DNA of 64,000 nucleotides, taken from the NCBI GenBank assembly GCA_002337125.1, contig DDFJ01000004.1, positions 2,283,889 through 2,347,888 of the forward strand, written 5' to 3'. Below the pieces are notes generated by a model. It searched no databases. It saw only the letters and a program-made list of their open reading frames with translations, and was not told the DNA's origin. Each line of letters opens with the position of its first letter. Positions within the stretch are counted from its first letter, which is position 1. This stretch comes from Chitinophagaceae bacterium UBA1931 (lineage in GTDB: Bacteria > Bacteroidota > Bacteroidia > Chitinophagales > Chitinophagaceae). Of the stretch, positions 9,420 to 17,585 are shown piece by piece. The position numbers and the translations under genes were made by a program.

Positions 9420-9480
9420 TTTGAGTGTTGGAAGAGGGAATGCGGAAGGCTCAATGCCGAATGCACAAGGCTGAGGGCGG

Positions 9481-10905
9481 CTAGTCACGGGTGCGCCAGT
9501 TGCGGAGGGATTCGTCGGAGCGGAGAAGGGCTGACCAGGTGATTTCGGGGGTACGTTCGTCCCATTCCTTTAAACGGAGGCCTTTGGCATAGGTTGCCAT
9601 GAGATAGTCGGGGCGGTGAAGGATGGAGTAACGCTCTGCACGGTCGATGAAATAGAGGTAGGTTTCTGCTTTGTACTCATCCCACTGGGGCATGACGATG
9701 CTTTTATCGATGCGTTTCCAGCATTCGTGGAGCCAGTGGATATCGCCGGTTTGGTAGTATTTGCGGAGCCAGGGGTCTTTACAGTGTTTGATGGCATAGT
9801 CTTTTTCGTTGCGGATTTTTTTGCCTCCCTTGTTGCGGCCGCAGTAACAGATATAGGTTTCCTGATCGACCCAAGCAATGTTGCTAGCTTTGCAGTTGCG
9901 GTTGTCCCTGTCTTTAAAAATGATGCGTTTGTAATGGCGGGGATTGGGCACAAATGCTTCGGCCACGAGGGTTGCCAGCCCGAAGCAGAAGCTGCGGCCA
10001 TTGGCCCTGATCCTGATGATGGGGGCATACCTGCCCCGGATATTGGGTTTTACTTCCTTGCCATTTTCTTTGTACACTTTGCCAACCGGGGTGATGTAAT
10101 AGCCCGGAATGCCTTTCATGGGTACACGATCAGGATCAATGAAATAAACGGGTTTTTGTTTGGGCGGAAGCGGCATGCCGAGTATGGCGGCAGCTTCTTC
10201 CAGGCGTTTTACGTGGCGACACCAATCAGTGTTATTGACCCAGAGCAGGTTGCTGAGGGAGAGGTTGTGCGGATCATGATCTTTGTGGATGACCCTTGTA
10301 AACCCGTGCGGATTGGGGAGGAAGGCCAGTGCCAGCAGTTTTGATACAGCAATGCGTACCGACCTGCCCTGCCCGTTGGAGAGGGAAACCCGAACGGTGC
10401 GTTTTTGACCGCACCAAACGTTTTTCATGAGCAGGGATTTGCGGTTGTAGATTTTGCCGGAGGGTGTGATGCTGTAGCCCGGCCAGCCGGGTATGGGTAC
10501 GGCAGCGGGGTCTGTTACTGGTTGAGGTGGCGGAAGTTTTTTGATGCGTTGTTTTGTGGGTTTGGGTGGTGGAGCCGGTTTTTTGTGAGCGATGGGTTTG
10601 CCGGGATAGAGGCTGCGGTAGGCAAACTCTGTGTGGCTGACCCACCGGATGTTTTGCAGGGAGCAGTTGTGCGGATTGCCATCTTTAAAAATGATGCGCT
10701 GGTGATTGAGGGGGTTGGGAATGAAGAGCTGGGCGAGGAGTTTTGCCAGGCCCAGCTCGGTAGCTTTGCCGTTGACAATGATGCGGAGCTTGGCCGAACG
10801 GCCGGGTTTGCGCATGGGCAATTTTGGCCTGCCTTTGTGAAAGATTTTGCCAGAGGCTGTAATGGTATAATCGGGGAACTGCGGAATGGGAACAGGTATT
10901 TCCAT
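9481..10905 (-). CDS. Protein with three tandem NUMOD4/HNH-like modules
   Basis: The 474-residue protein repeats one module three times, at about residues 7-95, 138-230 and 265-352. Each module starts with a NUMOD4-like segment (IPQFPDYTITASGKIF; IPGWPGYSITPSGKIY; IPGYYITPVGKVY), then a helix with A-LL/LVA-AF-PNP, and ends with a HNH_3-like segment (FKDGNPHNCSLQNIRWV and variants). The first catalytic His of HNH is Phe in modules 1 and 3 (IIFKD) and kept only in module 2 (VIHKD), so it may bind DNA without cutting. The last 120 residues are unrecognised (rich in Trp and charged residues). The gene is visibly GC-richer than its neighbours, suggesting transfer or a phage source. Confidence 0.7.
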   Translation of the reverse strand: MEIPVPIPQFPDYTITASGKIFHKGRPKLPMRKPGRSAKLRIIVNGKATELGLAKLLAQLFIPNPLNHQRIIFKDGNPHNCSLQNIRWVSHTEFAYRSLYPGKPIAHKKPAPPPKPTKQRIKKLPPPQPVTDPAAVPIPGWPGYSITPSGKIYNRKSLLMKNVWCGQKRTVRVSLSNGQGRSVRIAVSKLLALAFLPNPHGFTRVIHKDHDPHNLSLSNLLWVNNTDWCRHVKRLEEAAAILGMPLPPKQKPVYFIDPDRVPMKGIPGYYITPVGKVYKENGKEVKPNIRGRYAPIIRIRANGRSFCFGLATLVAEAFVPNPRHYKRIIFKDRDNRNCKASNIAWVDQETYICYCGRNKGGKKIRNEKDYAIKHCKDPWLRKYYQTGDIHWLHECWKRIDKSIVMPQWDEYKAETYLYFIDRAERYSILHRPDYLMATYAKGLRLKEWDERTPEITWSALLRSDESLRNWRTRD

Positions 10906-11205
10906 ACAGGCAATGGAATGCCGGGCCGGTAAAAAATAATTTTTTGCCAGCCGGTTGGTTATTGAATGAAATGACGACTAAGTAGTATGTGCTGTGAGCC
11001 TATACCGGGCTTTTGGGTTTTTTGGCAAACAGGGTTTGCAGGAGTGAGAGTTCTTTATGGTAATTGAACAAAAGCATTTTTCTATAACTAATTAATCAAA
11101 CAATTCAAGAATGCTATCTATGAAACAAAATGTTGGTTAGACTATAAAGATAATGACATATTCGTCATTGTAAAAAAAATGGTTTAGTCCCACCTTGAGC
11201 ATGAA
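10906..11205. other. Divergent intergenic region with a dyad near the HTH gene
   Basis: This 300-bp spacer separates the HNH-like gene (minus) from the HTH gene (plus). It is AT-rich on the right side. The only structure seen is a perfect dyad, AATGAC-6 nt-GTCATT, at 11152-11169, 36 bp before the HTH start codon. It could be an operator for the HTH protein; this is inference from position. Confidence 0.35.
11152..11169. promoter_or_regulatory. Possible operator dyad before the HTH gene
   Basis: Perfect 6-bp inverted repeat AATGAC / GTCATT with a 6-nt loop, 36 bp upstream of the XRE-type regulator gene. Spacing and symmetry would suit binding by a dimeric HTH protein. A weak attenuator hairpin is the alternative. 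Confidence 0.3.
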
Positions 11206-11433
11206 ATGGGACAGATCAGAGATACAAAACTTTTACAGCGTATCGCTTTAGTTGCAAAGCAATTAAGGGAGGAGAAAGGTCTTACCCAGGAAGATGTTTA
11301 TAACGATACCAATATTCATATCGGACGAATCGAAACTGCAAAAGCTAACTTATCTGTTAGTACTTTATCAGCTTTATGCAAATACTATAAGATTAAGATT
11401 TCTGAGTTTCATAAGATGGTAGAAGGACTTTAG
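11206..11433 (+). CDS. XRE-family helix-turn-helix regulator
   Basis: The 75-residue protein is one HTH_XRE (Cro/C1) domain: LLQRIALVAKQLREEKGLTQEDV, then HIGRIETAKANLSVSTLSALCKYYKI. Helices 2 and 3 (LTQEDVYNDT and HIGRIETAKA) form the DNA-binding unit. Nothing is fused to it. It opens the accessory region and lies 374 bp upstream of the six-gene operon, with a diverged repeat between, so it may control that operon or only itself. Such small solo XRE proteins are also common in restriction-modification and mobile-element control. Confidence 0.85.
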   Translation: MGQIRDTKLLQRIALVAKQLREEKGLTQEDVYNDTNIHIGRIETAKANLSVSTLSALCKYYKIKISEFHKMVEGL

Positions 11434-11479
11434 ATTTTAAAATTCCCAGCGACGTAATTTTTCAATTAAAAATAAACTG

Positions 11480-11650
11480 CATATATTAGTGCTGCAACAG
11501 CACTGTGACACCCGCTACTGTGAACACCGGAACAGCCAGAGCTAACGAATCCAAACTCCAGCCTACACCGGAATTACCTGCCTGCTGTGCAGGAGAGAAA
11601 AAATTAAGATACTGTACTCTCCAATAAATTATTGAAGTTGTTTTAGCGTA
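11480..11650. repeat. Diverged direct repeat A, left flank of the adenylation operon
   Basis: Shares with 18532-18660, in the same orientation, CATATATTAGT, then CGCTACTGTGAACACCGG, then GGAATTACCTGCC, then GAGAGAA, then a TCTCCAAT block. Copy A has an extra 36-bp piece beginning AACAGCCAGAGC. The minus-strand reading frames inside both copies are not believable genes. The rest of the 374-bp gap (to 11807) is AT-rich without further features. Confidence 0.6.
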
Positions 11651-11807
11651 AGCGTATTTTATAAGATTTGTATTTACGAAAGTAGAAATCTGTAAACATT
11701 TTTTTATTGTATAACAACAAAATACATAAGTAATATTCAAAAGATGAGAATGAAAATAAGTTGCGCATTTTTCTGCGTTAGAGCGTATTTAAGACAAGCT
11801 TATTAGT

Positions 11808-12746
11808 ATGAATAAAAATGCCATTTATATATTTACCTGCAATCGACCGTCAAAACTCGAAAGATTACTTTATGAGATGTGTTTTATTCAAAAAAGCAAG
11901 CATAATATTTACATAGTTGATGACTCAAGCAAAAAAGAAAGTATAGAGAAAAACAGAATGATGGCCAATAAGTATGACAGTGCTAAATACTTAGGAATAA
12001 ACCAATATCGTAATTTTTATAGAATTGAAGACGTACCACATAATCGACAACTTCTTGGAGATGAGACTTGGAATTTGGGGATTGCTCGAAATTTTGCATT
12101 AGAGTATTCAAACTTCATTGGACATAAAAAAATTCTGTTTGTAGATGACGATATTACGGAAATAGACGAAAATAAAGTAAATGAAGGATTCTCTGTCCTT
12201 AATGAAGATAGTTTTGTTTCATGCAATTTAAAAGGAGTCGTAGATGATTCAATTGTTGGGCATATTGCAAAACAAGTAGGCATTATTGAAGACGAAAAAA
12301 AAATGTTGTCTGGTGGTTTTTTGTTTTTATCACCGTCATCAATTTCGAATAGATTCTATAATATTTATAATGAGGATTGGATATTACAGCTTCTTGAGAA
12401 TCAAAAAAAACAAATAATCTTGCCATATAATGTTTTGCATAATATAGATAAGGACATAATTTTTTCTCTTGAACAAGCATTATTTCAAGAGCTTGGTGAA
12501 CTTGTTGTAGAAGGATTACTCGAAAATGAAAACGCCTTATTAATGAATTACAACTTTTGGGATGAAGTTCTTATAAACAGAATCAAATTTATTGAGGAAA
12601 TTAAGGAGGCTACTGTAAACTTAGATAATCAGCACGGTTATGAAATATGTTCAGGACTTCTGAAATGGTTAAAACAACTTGAAGGACATTCTGTTCTAAA
12701 ATCAATAGAACAAATTAAAAACATGCAGTATGAATATAAAATTTAA
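11808..12746 (+). CDS. Glycosyltransferase family 2-like (GT-A fold) protein
   Basis: The 312-residue protein begins like a GT-A nucleotide-sugar-dependent transferase: AIYIFTCNRPSKLERLL (residues 5-21), NIYIVDDSS (33-41), LGIARNFALEYS (90-101), and the metal/nucleotide motif FVDDDI (111-116). A later NEDWILQLLE resembles the acceptor-side ED motif. There is no membrane segment, so it probably works in the cytoplasm on a soluble or membrane-surface acceptor. It is the first gene of six that overlap; its 3' end overlaps the hydrolase gene by 17 bp. Family is fairly certain; donor and acceptor are not visible. Confidence 0.75.
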   Translation: MNKNAIYIFTCNRPSKLERLLYEMCFIQKSKHNIYIVDDSSKKESIEKNRMMANKYDSAKYLGINQYRNFYRIEDVPHNRQLLGDETWNLGIARNFALEYSNFIGHKKILFVDDDITEIDENKVNEGFSVLNEDSFVSCNLKGVVDDSIVGHIAKQVGIIEDEKKMLSGGFLFLSPSSISNRFYNIYNEDWILQLLENQKKQIILPYNVLHNIDKDIIFSLEQALFQELGELVVEGLLENENALLMNYNFWDEVLINRIKFIEEIKEATVNLDNQHGYEICSGLLKWLKQLEGHSVLKSIEQIKNMQYEYKI

Positions 12747-13542
12747 GAGTTACGATGGCTACGAATTAACTGGTACATTACTAAAAGCAGATAATGAAAA
12801 AGCTGCTTTAGTATTTGTTCACGGAATTACCTCGTCAAAAGATGAGTTGGGGTTTCACTCTGACTATGCAAAATTTCTATCTGAGAATGGTGTAACCACA
12901 CTCCGTTTTGATTATCGCTTTCATGGCGGAAAGAATGAAGGAAATCAAAAACTTGAAAACTTATCCCTATGTGGAATTTTGAATGATATTGATGCTGCAT
13001 TCGAAGCCTTAAAGAGAAATACAGACAGAAAAACGAAAGCATTCTTTATTGTAGGAACAAGTTTTGGCGGTGGTCTTTCTGCTTATTGGGTTGATTCAAC
13101 AAACAAAACTGAAATTAAAAAAGTAATTCTTAATGCTCCCGTAATCAATTACGAAAATGATGTGCTTGAGCGAAATAAACTCATTGCAAATGGATTACTT
13201 TCTGATAAGGCACAAAAGCAATTAAAGAGTAAAGGTTTTGTGAAATCTTCCGACATTCATTTTGGCCGTGGCCTAATCAATGAATTGAAATATGTAAATG
13301 GAATTAATGCATTGCAAAATCTCGGAAGACGTGTTGTTATTTTTCATGGTAACGATGATGAAGATGTTCCATTAACTTCTTCCAAAAAATATAAATCAAG
13401 TCAAACCCAACTAGAAATTATTCCTAAAGTTGGTCACGGATTTGGAGTTGAAGATGATGAGGATTTGGATTTCCCCGAAACCAAATTGATTCATAGAAAC
13501 ATTTATAAAAAGGCATTAGAAATTATTGAATCAACTCTATGA
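12730..13542 (+). CDS. Alpha/beta hydrolase (esterase or thioesterase-like)
   Basis: The 270-residue cytoplasmic protein has the full alpha/beta hydrolase triad: oxyanion strand FVHGITSSKDE (29-39), nucleophile Ser111 in GTSFGGG, acid in HGNDDEDVP (about Asp210 or Asp212) and His236 in VGHGFG. This form resembles acyl-peptide or thioesterase-like serine hydrolases. Its place beside a carrier protein suggests it could release or proofread a carrier-bound acyl group; that is inference. It overlaps the gene before by 17 bp and the gene after by 4 bp. Confidence 0.88.
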   Translation: MNIKFKSYDGYELTGTLLKADNEKAALVFVHGITSSKDELGFHSDYAKFLSENGVTTLRFDYRFHGGKNEGNQKLENLSLCGILNDIDAAFEALKRNTDRKTKAFFIVGTSFGGGLSAYWVDSTNKTEIKKVILNAPVINYENDVLERNKLIANGLLSDKAQKQLKSKGFVKSSDIHFGRGLINELKYVNGINALQNLGRRVVIFHGNDDEDVPLTSSKKYKSSQTQLEIIPKVGHGFGVEDDEDLDFPETKLIHRNIYKKALEIIESTL

Positions 13543-14153
13543 AATCGTATGAAGCACTAGGAACTGGAATTTATGTTCATGAGAAAGTAAAAATTGGTAA
13601 GAATGTTACTATCGGACATGGCTCATGTATCGGCTTTGGTGACCCTAAAGATGGTGAACTAATTATTGAAGATGGTGTTTCAATCGGTGCATTCTGTGTA
13701 ATTCATTTTGGTGCTGTCATTAGAGAAAACGTATATATTGATCATAAGTGTGTAATCGGTATTGAAGCAGAGTTAGGAAAGAATACACAAGTGCTTTCAG
13801 GCAAGGAAGTATCTTATCAAGCAAAGGTTGGCGACAATTGTATCATTGCTGGAAATGTTGCTGACAGAACAATTATTGAAGATGATGTTACATACCTCGG
13901 AGAAATAGCCCATAGTCATAGAGATGCAAGTCTCCCCTGGGATACAACCGAAGAACCCTCCCCGGTTATTTTTAAAGGAAGTGTTATTGGTGTGAACGCT
14001 TTAATAATTGGCCCAAGAAAAATTGGTCCCTGTGCTTATGTGGGTGCAGGTGAAATTGTAAGAACAGACGTAGGTGAAGGATTAGTGTTAATGAAAGGCG
14101 AAATAAAACCACTGTCAGCATTTAGAGGAATGTTTAAATCAAGATGCAAATGA
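13539..14153 (+). CDS. Left-handed beta-helix (hexapeptide) acyltransferase
   Basis: The 204-residue protein is made of hexapeptide turns ([IV]-G-x4), for example VKIGKNVTIGHGSCIGFG, VSIGAFCVIHFGAVI and VIGVNALIIGPRKIG. Family members transfer acetyl, acyl or aminoacyl-type groups to sugar amino or hydroxyl groups, usually as trimers with the active site between subunits. EIAHSHRD (about residues 122-129) supplies candidate catalytic His residues. The start overlaps the hydrolase stop (ATGA), implying coupled translation. Its natural donor could be CoA or the carrier protein encoded two genes downstream. Confidence 0.85.
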   Translation: MKSYEALGTGIYVHEKVKIGKNVTIGHGSCIGFGDPKDGELIIEDGVSIGAFCVIHFGAVIRENVYIDHKCVIGIEAELGKNTQVLSGKEVSYQAKVGDNCIIAGNVADRTIIEDDVTYLGEIAHSHRDASLPWDTTEEPSPVIFKGSVIGVNALIIGPRKIGPCAYVGAGEIVRTDVGEGLVLMKGEIKPLSAFRGMFKSRCK

Positions 14154-15316
14154 GTAAAAGCTATCGTTCAATAAATATTTTCGTGTCACATCCATTTGAG
14201 CCAAATAATACAACCTATGACTTGGATTCATTTAGGACTAATATCAAACTTCTTGTATCAGAAGCAGAGAATGAAGTAAGGAAAGATTATTCAGATTTTG
14301 AAATTGAAACTGTCTTTGAATTTAGTGATTTTCAGAATGGATTACCGCAGCAAATTGAAAGTAAAATAAGAAATAGCAATTTTTCGATCGTTGATATTAC
14401 AGAGAATAAACCAAACATCTTTTTTGAGTATGGATTAATGAGGGGGTTAAATATTCCGACCCTGCTAATTAAAGGGGATGATTCATTTAAAACTTTTGGA
14501 TTGCCTGCCGATATAAAGGATAAGATTGCAATCCCGTATAAAAACTTTAACGAACTTAGGGATAAGTGTAAAGGTGAAGTTGTTGTTCTTTTTAAACAAC
14601 TATTGAATAGTGACACTCTCTACAACATTCATCTAAATAAAATTTGGTTCCGAAACGATGTAGGAACAATTCATGTTATAGCACCACCTGAAATCGAGAA
14701 AAGTCAATACGCTTCACCTGCCTCTAAGAATTATATTTTCTTGAACAATCTTGGTGATATTGATTCGGTTTTAGAGGTAATGAATTTTCTAAATAGAAAT
14801 TATAGAAATTCAAAACTTCCAATTTATTCAGCAGAAGAATTTAAAAATCACATAGAAGATAACTTGATGGTAATTGGTGGACCTGGAGAATCTGATGAGG
14901 ATGGAAATAATGTCTGTGCTTTGTTGATGGGCAAAATGAATGTAAGGGTAAGCTATTCATTTGACGAAGACGATGAGCTTATGGTTTATAAAGATCAAAA
15001 ATTTTCAGCGACATATAGAGGCGGAAAAGTTGTTAAAGATTATGGATACTTCGCACGATTTCCAAATCCATTCAACCCTAAATCTTCGGTTGTGTTGATA
15101 CACGGTATTCACACATTCGGAGTGCTTGGTGCTGCTAAAGCATTTTCTGACCATCCATCTGCACAGGGAAATATCAGAAAAGTTATGAAAAAACTCAATC
15201 TTGATGATATTAAACAAGCGTCATTTGAATGCTTTTTTCCAGTTGATGTTTTACAACAAAGTGTTGTTTGTCCAGAAATTGATGAAGAATACATTTTACC
15301 CATATCAAAAAAATAG
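14150..15316 (+). CDS. Nucleoside deoxyribosyltransferase/TIR-like domain fused to an unnamed C-terminal domain
   Basis: The protein (388 residues from the ATG that overlaps the previous stop; an ATG 6 bp earlier is possible) has two halves. Residues 1-150 look like the NDT/TIR-like Rossmannoid fold: NIFVSHPFEP at the first strand, a helix with FQNGLPQQIESKIRNS, then SIVDITENKPNIFFEYGLMRGL, where the Glu of FFEYG fits the catalytic Glu of N-glycosidases in this fold. Residues 165-388 hold IGGPGESDEDGNN, DYGYFARFPNPFNP and IHGIHTFGVLGAAKAF, a pattern I associate with an unnamed domain found next to such folds. It may cleave or bind a nucleotide or nucleoside. Known relatives include CMP N-glycosidases of nucleoside antibiotic pathways and NAD-cleaving defence proteins. 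Confidence 0.6.
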   Translation: MSKSYRSINIFVSHPFEPNNTTYDLDSFRTNIKLLVSEAENEVRKDYSDFEIETVFEFSDFQNGLPQQIESKIRNSNFSIVDITENKPNIFFEYGLMRGLNIPTLLIKGDDSFKTFGLPADIKDKIAIPYKNFNELRDKCKGEVVVLFKQLLNSDTLYNIHLNKIWFRNDVGTIHVIAPPEIEKSQYASPASKNYIFLNNLGDIDSVLEVMNFLNRNYRNSKLPIYSAEEFKNHIEDNLMVIGGPGESDEDGNNVCALLMGKMNVRVSYSFDEDDELMVYKDQKFSATYRGGKVVKDYGYFARFPNPFNPKSSVVLIHGIHTFGVLGAAKAFSDHPSAQGNIRKVMKKLNLDDIKQASFECFFPVDVLQQSVVCPEIDEEYILPISKK

Positions 15317-16782
15317 TGAAAGATTTTATTGAACTTATAATTAACAATGCAAAGAATTACCCATATAGAATTGCGGTAATTGACCGGGATAGAAAAATTA
15401 GTTATGCAGATTTTTTATTCCTCGTTAATTCTATTTCAAAACGACTAAAGCCAAAAACTAAAGTTGTGATTGATTTGGAACAAGGCTTAGAAGCGTACGC
15501 TTTGATTGTTGCAATTCTCAAAATTGGTGGAACTTATTGTCCGCTTAATCCTGCGGCTCCCCGTGAAAGAAAAAAACAAATCATTACTGAATTTTCTCCG
15601 GATTTGATTATTGTTTCGTCAGAAGAAAAGACTTTGGAGTTCATTCCTATTAAGGCAATCACAATTGCAAGATTACTTGAAAATACAAATGGCCCTGATG
15701 TAAATGTTTCATATAATGGAGAGGATATTATTTACATCATCTACACTTCCGGATCAACAGGTGTTCCAAAGGGAGTGAGAATTTGTCGCAAGGCATTGAA
15801 CAAATTTTTGGAATGGTCAATACCAACTTACGGAGCAACCGGAGACGATGTGTGGGGACAATTTTCATTTTTGAGTTTTGATTTAAGCATAGTTGACATT
15901 TTCACATGTTTGTGTTCTGGTGCAACATTATATGCTATGAATGAAATTCAAGCTAAAACATATCGTCCTGACCGTTTGATAGAAAATATAAAAATTACAA
16001 TTTGGCATTCTGTACCGAGTGTAGTTGAGTTCATGATTAAAAATGAGAAAAGTAGGAGTTGTGATTTTTCATCGCTAAAGTTGATGAGTTTTTGCGGAGA
16101 ACCTTTGAAGAAACATCATGTTGAATTTTTATTAGAGAAGAATAATTCTTTGAGAATTTTCAATACTTACGGACCCACCGAAGGTACTTTGTTTTGCACT
16201 TGGCAGGAACTGAATGCTGCAAACTATCATGACTATTATCACTTTTCTATGAGTATCGGAAAAGCAATTCCTGGTTGGAATCTTAAACTGAATTCTGTTG
16301 AAGAATTTGAAGAAAAAGAAATTATAATTTACGGTGACTATATTGGGAAAGGATATTTGGGAAATATTTCTGACACGAAATTCAAGAAGATTGATGTTGC
16401 AGGCAAATTAGTTGAAAGTTTTGAGACAGGCGATTTGGTAAATGAATTAAATGGAAATCTTTATTTCTCTTGTCGCAAAGACAATCAGGTCAAACTAAAG
16501 GGCTACAGAGTAGAATTGGATGAAATTGATTTTAGAATAACTGAGTTTCTCAAATTGACTTCTGTAACTATTGTAAACAATGAAATGCTCTACTCATTTA
16601 TTGAAACTGAGAACATTATCAATTATTCAGATCTGAGGAGTCATTTGAAGACAGTTTTGGAAGAGTATAAAATACCACATGGCTTTTATTCAGTTGAAGA
16701 AATACCAAGAAGCCAAAATCAGAAAGTTGATATTAACGCACTAAAAAGTAGATTAAATGAGCAGAAAGTTAAAACCCCCTAA
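15316..16782 (+). CDS. Stand-alone amino acid adenylation enzyme (AMP-binding, DltA/NRPS A-domain type)
   Basis: The 488-residue protein is a complete adenylation domain. Core A3 is YTSGSTGVPKG (143-153), A4 is FDLS with Asp189, A5 is NTYGPTEG (283-290), A7 is TGDLV (371-375), A8 is GYRVELDEID (396-405), and A10 is NQKVD with Lys470. Asp189 corresponds to the residue that holds the alpha-amino group in NRPS and DltA domains, so the substrate is probably an amino acid. The start is GTG at 15316, overlapping the previous TAG by one base. Its stop lies 26 bp inside the carrier-protein gene, its likely partner. Which amino acid is loaded cannot be told. Confidence 0.92.
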   Translation: MKDFIELIINNAKNYPYRIAVIDRDRKISYADFLFLVNSISKRLKPKTKVVIDLEQGLEAYALIVAILKIGGTYCPLNPAAPRERKKQIITEFSPDLIIVSSEEKTLEFIPIKAITIARLLENTNGPDVNVSYNGEDIIYIIYTSGSTGVPKGVRICRKALNKFLEWSIPTYGATGDDVWGQFSFLSFDLSIVDIFTCLCSGATLYAMNEIQAKTYRPDRLIENIKITIWHSVPSVVEFMIKNEKSRSCDFSSLKLMSFCGEPLKKHHVEFLLEKNNSLRIFNTYGPTEGTLFCTWQELNAANYHDYYHFSMSIGKAIPGWNLKLNSVEEFEEKEIIIYGDYIGKGYLGNISDTKFKKIDVAGKLVESFETGDLVNELNGNLYFSCRKDNQVKLKGYRVELDEIDFRITEFLKLTSVTIVNNEMLYSFIETENIINYSDLRSHLKTVLEEYKIPHGFYSVEEIPRSQNQKVDINALKSRLNEQKVKTP

Positions 16783-16993
16783 AGAAATTATTGCGGAGGC
16801 TCTTGAAATAAGTCTTGATCAGTTGGATGATTATTCTGCTTATGGAGAAACTCTGAATTGGGATAGCTTAAACCATATTGCAATAATCAATGAATTGGAA
16901 GTTAATTACGAAATTCAAATTCCTGATTCAGAAATTGAAAACTACTTAACTCTTAAAGCAATAGTTGAATTGTATGAAAAATTAAATAACTAA
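16757..16993 (+). CDS. Acyl/peptidyl carrier protein
   Basis: The 78-residue acidic, helical protein has the phosphopantetheine attachment motif NWDSLNHI, with Ser37 as the modified residue. It has the length of a free-standing carrier protein such as DltC or ACP. It overlaps the adenylation gene by 26 bp, the classic sign of a cognate pair in which the adenylated amino acid is passed to the carrier thiol. No phosphopantetheinyl transferase is in the window, so one must act from elsewhere. It is the last gene of the operon. Confidence 0.9.
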   Translation: MSRKLKPPKEIIAEALEISLDQLDDYSAYGETLNWDSLNHIAIINELEVNYEIQIPDSEIENYLTLKAIVELYEKLNN

Positions 16994-17024
16994 TGTATTA
17001 GCCTCTAATTAGTGCAAGCTTCTT

Positions 17025-17230
17025 GCTTCTGCCAGAGAGGGTGCGGGTTACTTGATACCTCTTAACCCTGCACTTATTTTATTGAAGAAATTATAACTGA
17101 AAAATGCATTTATTGCTGCAAAACATTTTTTTCAACACCAACATTTTAAATGTCTGATACAAACGGGAAATATTGGTTGATAACAAGTGAGGTTGTATAA
17201 CAATTGCACCTGCAAAAATATGATTTTAGA
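17025..17230. repeat. Diverged copy of the accessory-region intergenic module (R1)
   Basis: Distant copy of the module seen better at 21140, 24098 and 24873. Shared landmarks: GGTTACTTGATACCTCTTAA, TTTATTGCTGCA, CAACATTT, GGGAAATATTGG and a following GCACCTGC. It lies directly after the adenylation/carrier operon. Non-coding. Confidence 0.45.
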
Positions 17231-17257
17231 CTGCCCAGGTCTTCGTAAATAAACAAA

Positions 17258-17386
17258 AAATTCACTCCTATTACGCAAGAAATAAAATTTTCAATGGTCG
17301 AGACTAAAAGTATTCCTGCATGTGATGTAGGATAATCAGTGAATTTCTTGTCTTCGCAAACGTAATACCGTGATCATATTTCTTGC
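17258..17386. other. Gene-free stretch with three interleaved inverted repeats
   Basis: Part of the 592-bp gap after the carrier gene. Three short elements occur in order and their exact reverse complements follow in the same order: AAATTCACT (17258-17266) with AGTGAATTT (17338-17346), TATTACG (17269-17275) with CGTAATA (17361-17367), GCAAGAAATA (17275-17284) with TATTTCTTGC (17377-17386). They interleave rather than nest, so a simple hairpin is not formed. The role is unknown. Confidence 0.4.
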
Positions 17387-17585
17387 ACCTAAGATTGCCG
17401 GTAGTTTGTAGTATTTCGCTAATATGCCATTTTAACACTCATTTACTTCAAATTAATATTTTATCTGACAAAAAAGGGAAAACATATGTCAAAATTTGTT
17501 ATTTATTTTGATAAATAATATTCTCCATATACTGGAATATGAATTGCTTATCATAAATGTCTCTATAAAACAAGAGATACATTTT

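Noticed and set aside
9616..10932. Long plus-strand frames (242 and 175 codons) across the HNH-like gene
   Set aside because: They are shadows of the GC-rich minus-strand gene; their amino-acid content is biased (Ala/Val/Phe/Gly) and they have no motif. The minus frame has three clear internal repeats.
11486..11740. Minus-strand frame with PVFTVAGVTVLLQH and its partner at 18538-18810
   Set aside because: They share the C-terminal piece because they lie in diverged non-coding repeats; the rest does not align as protein.
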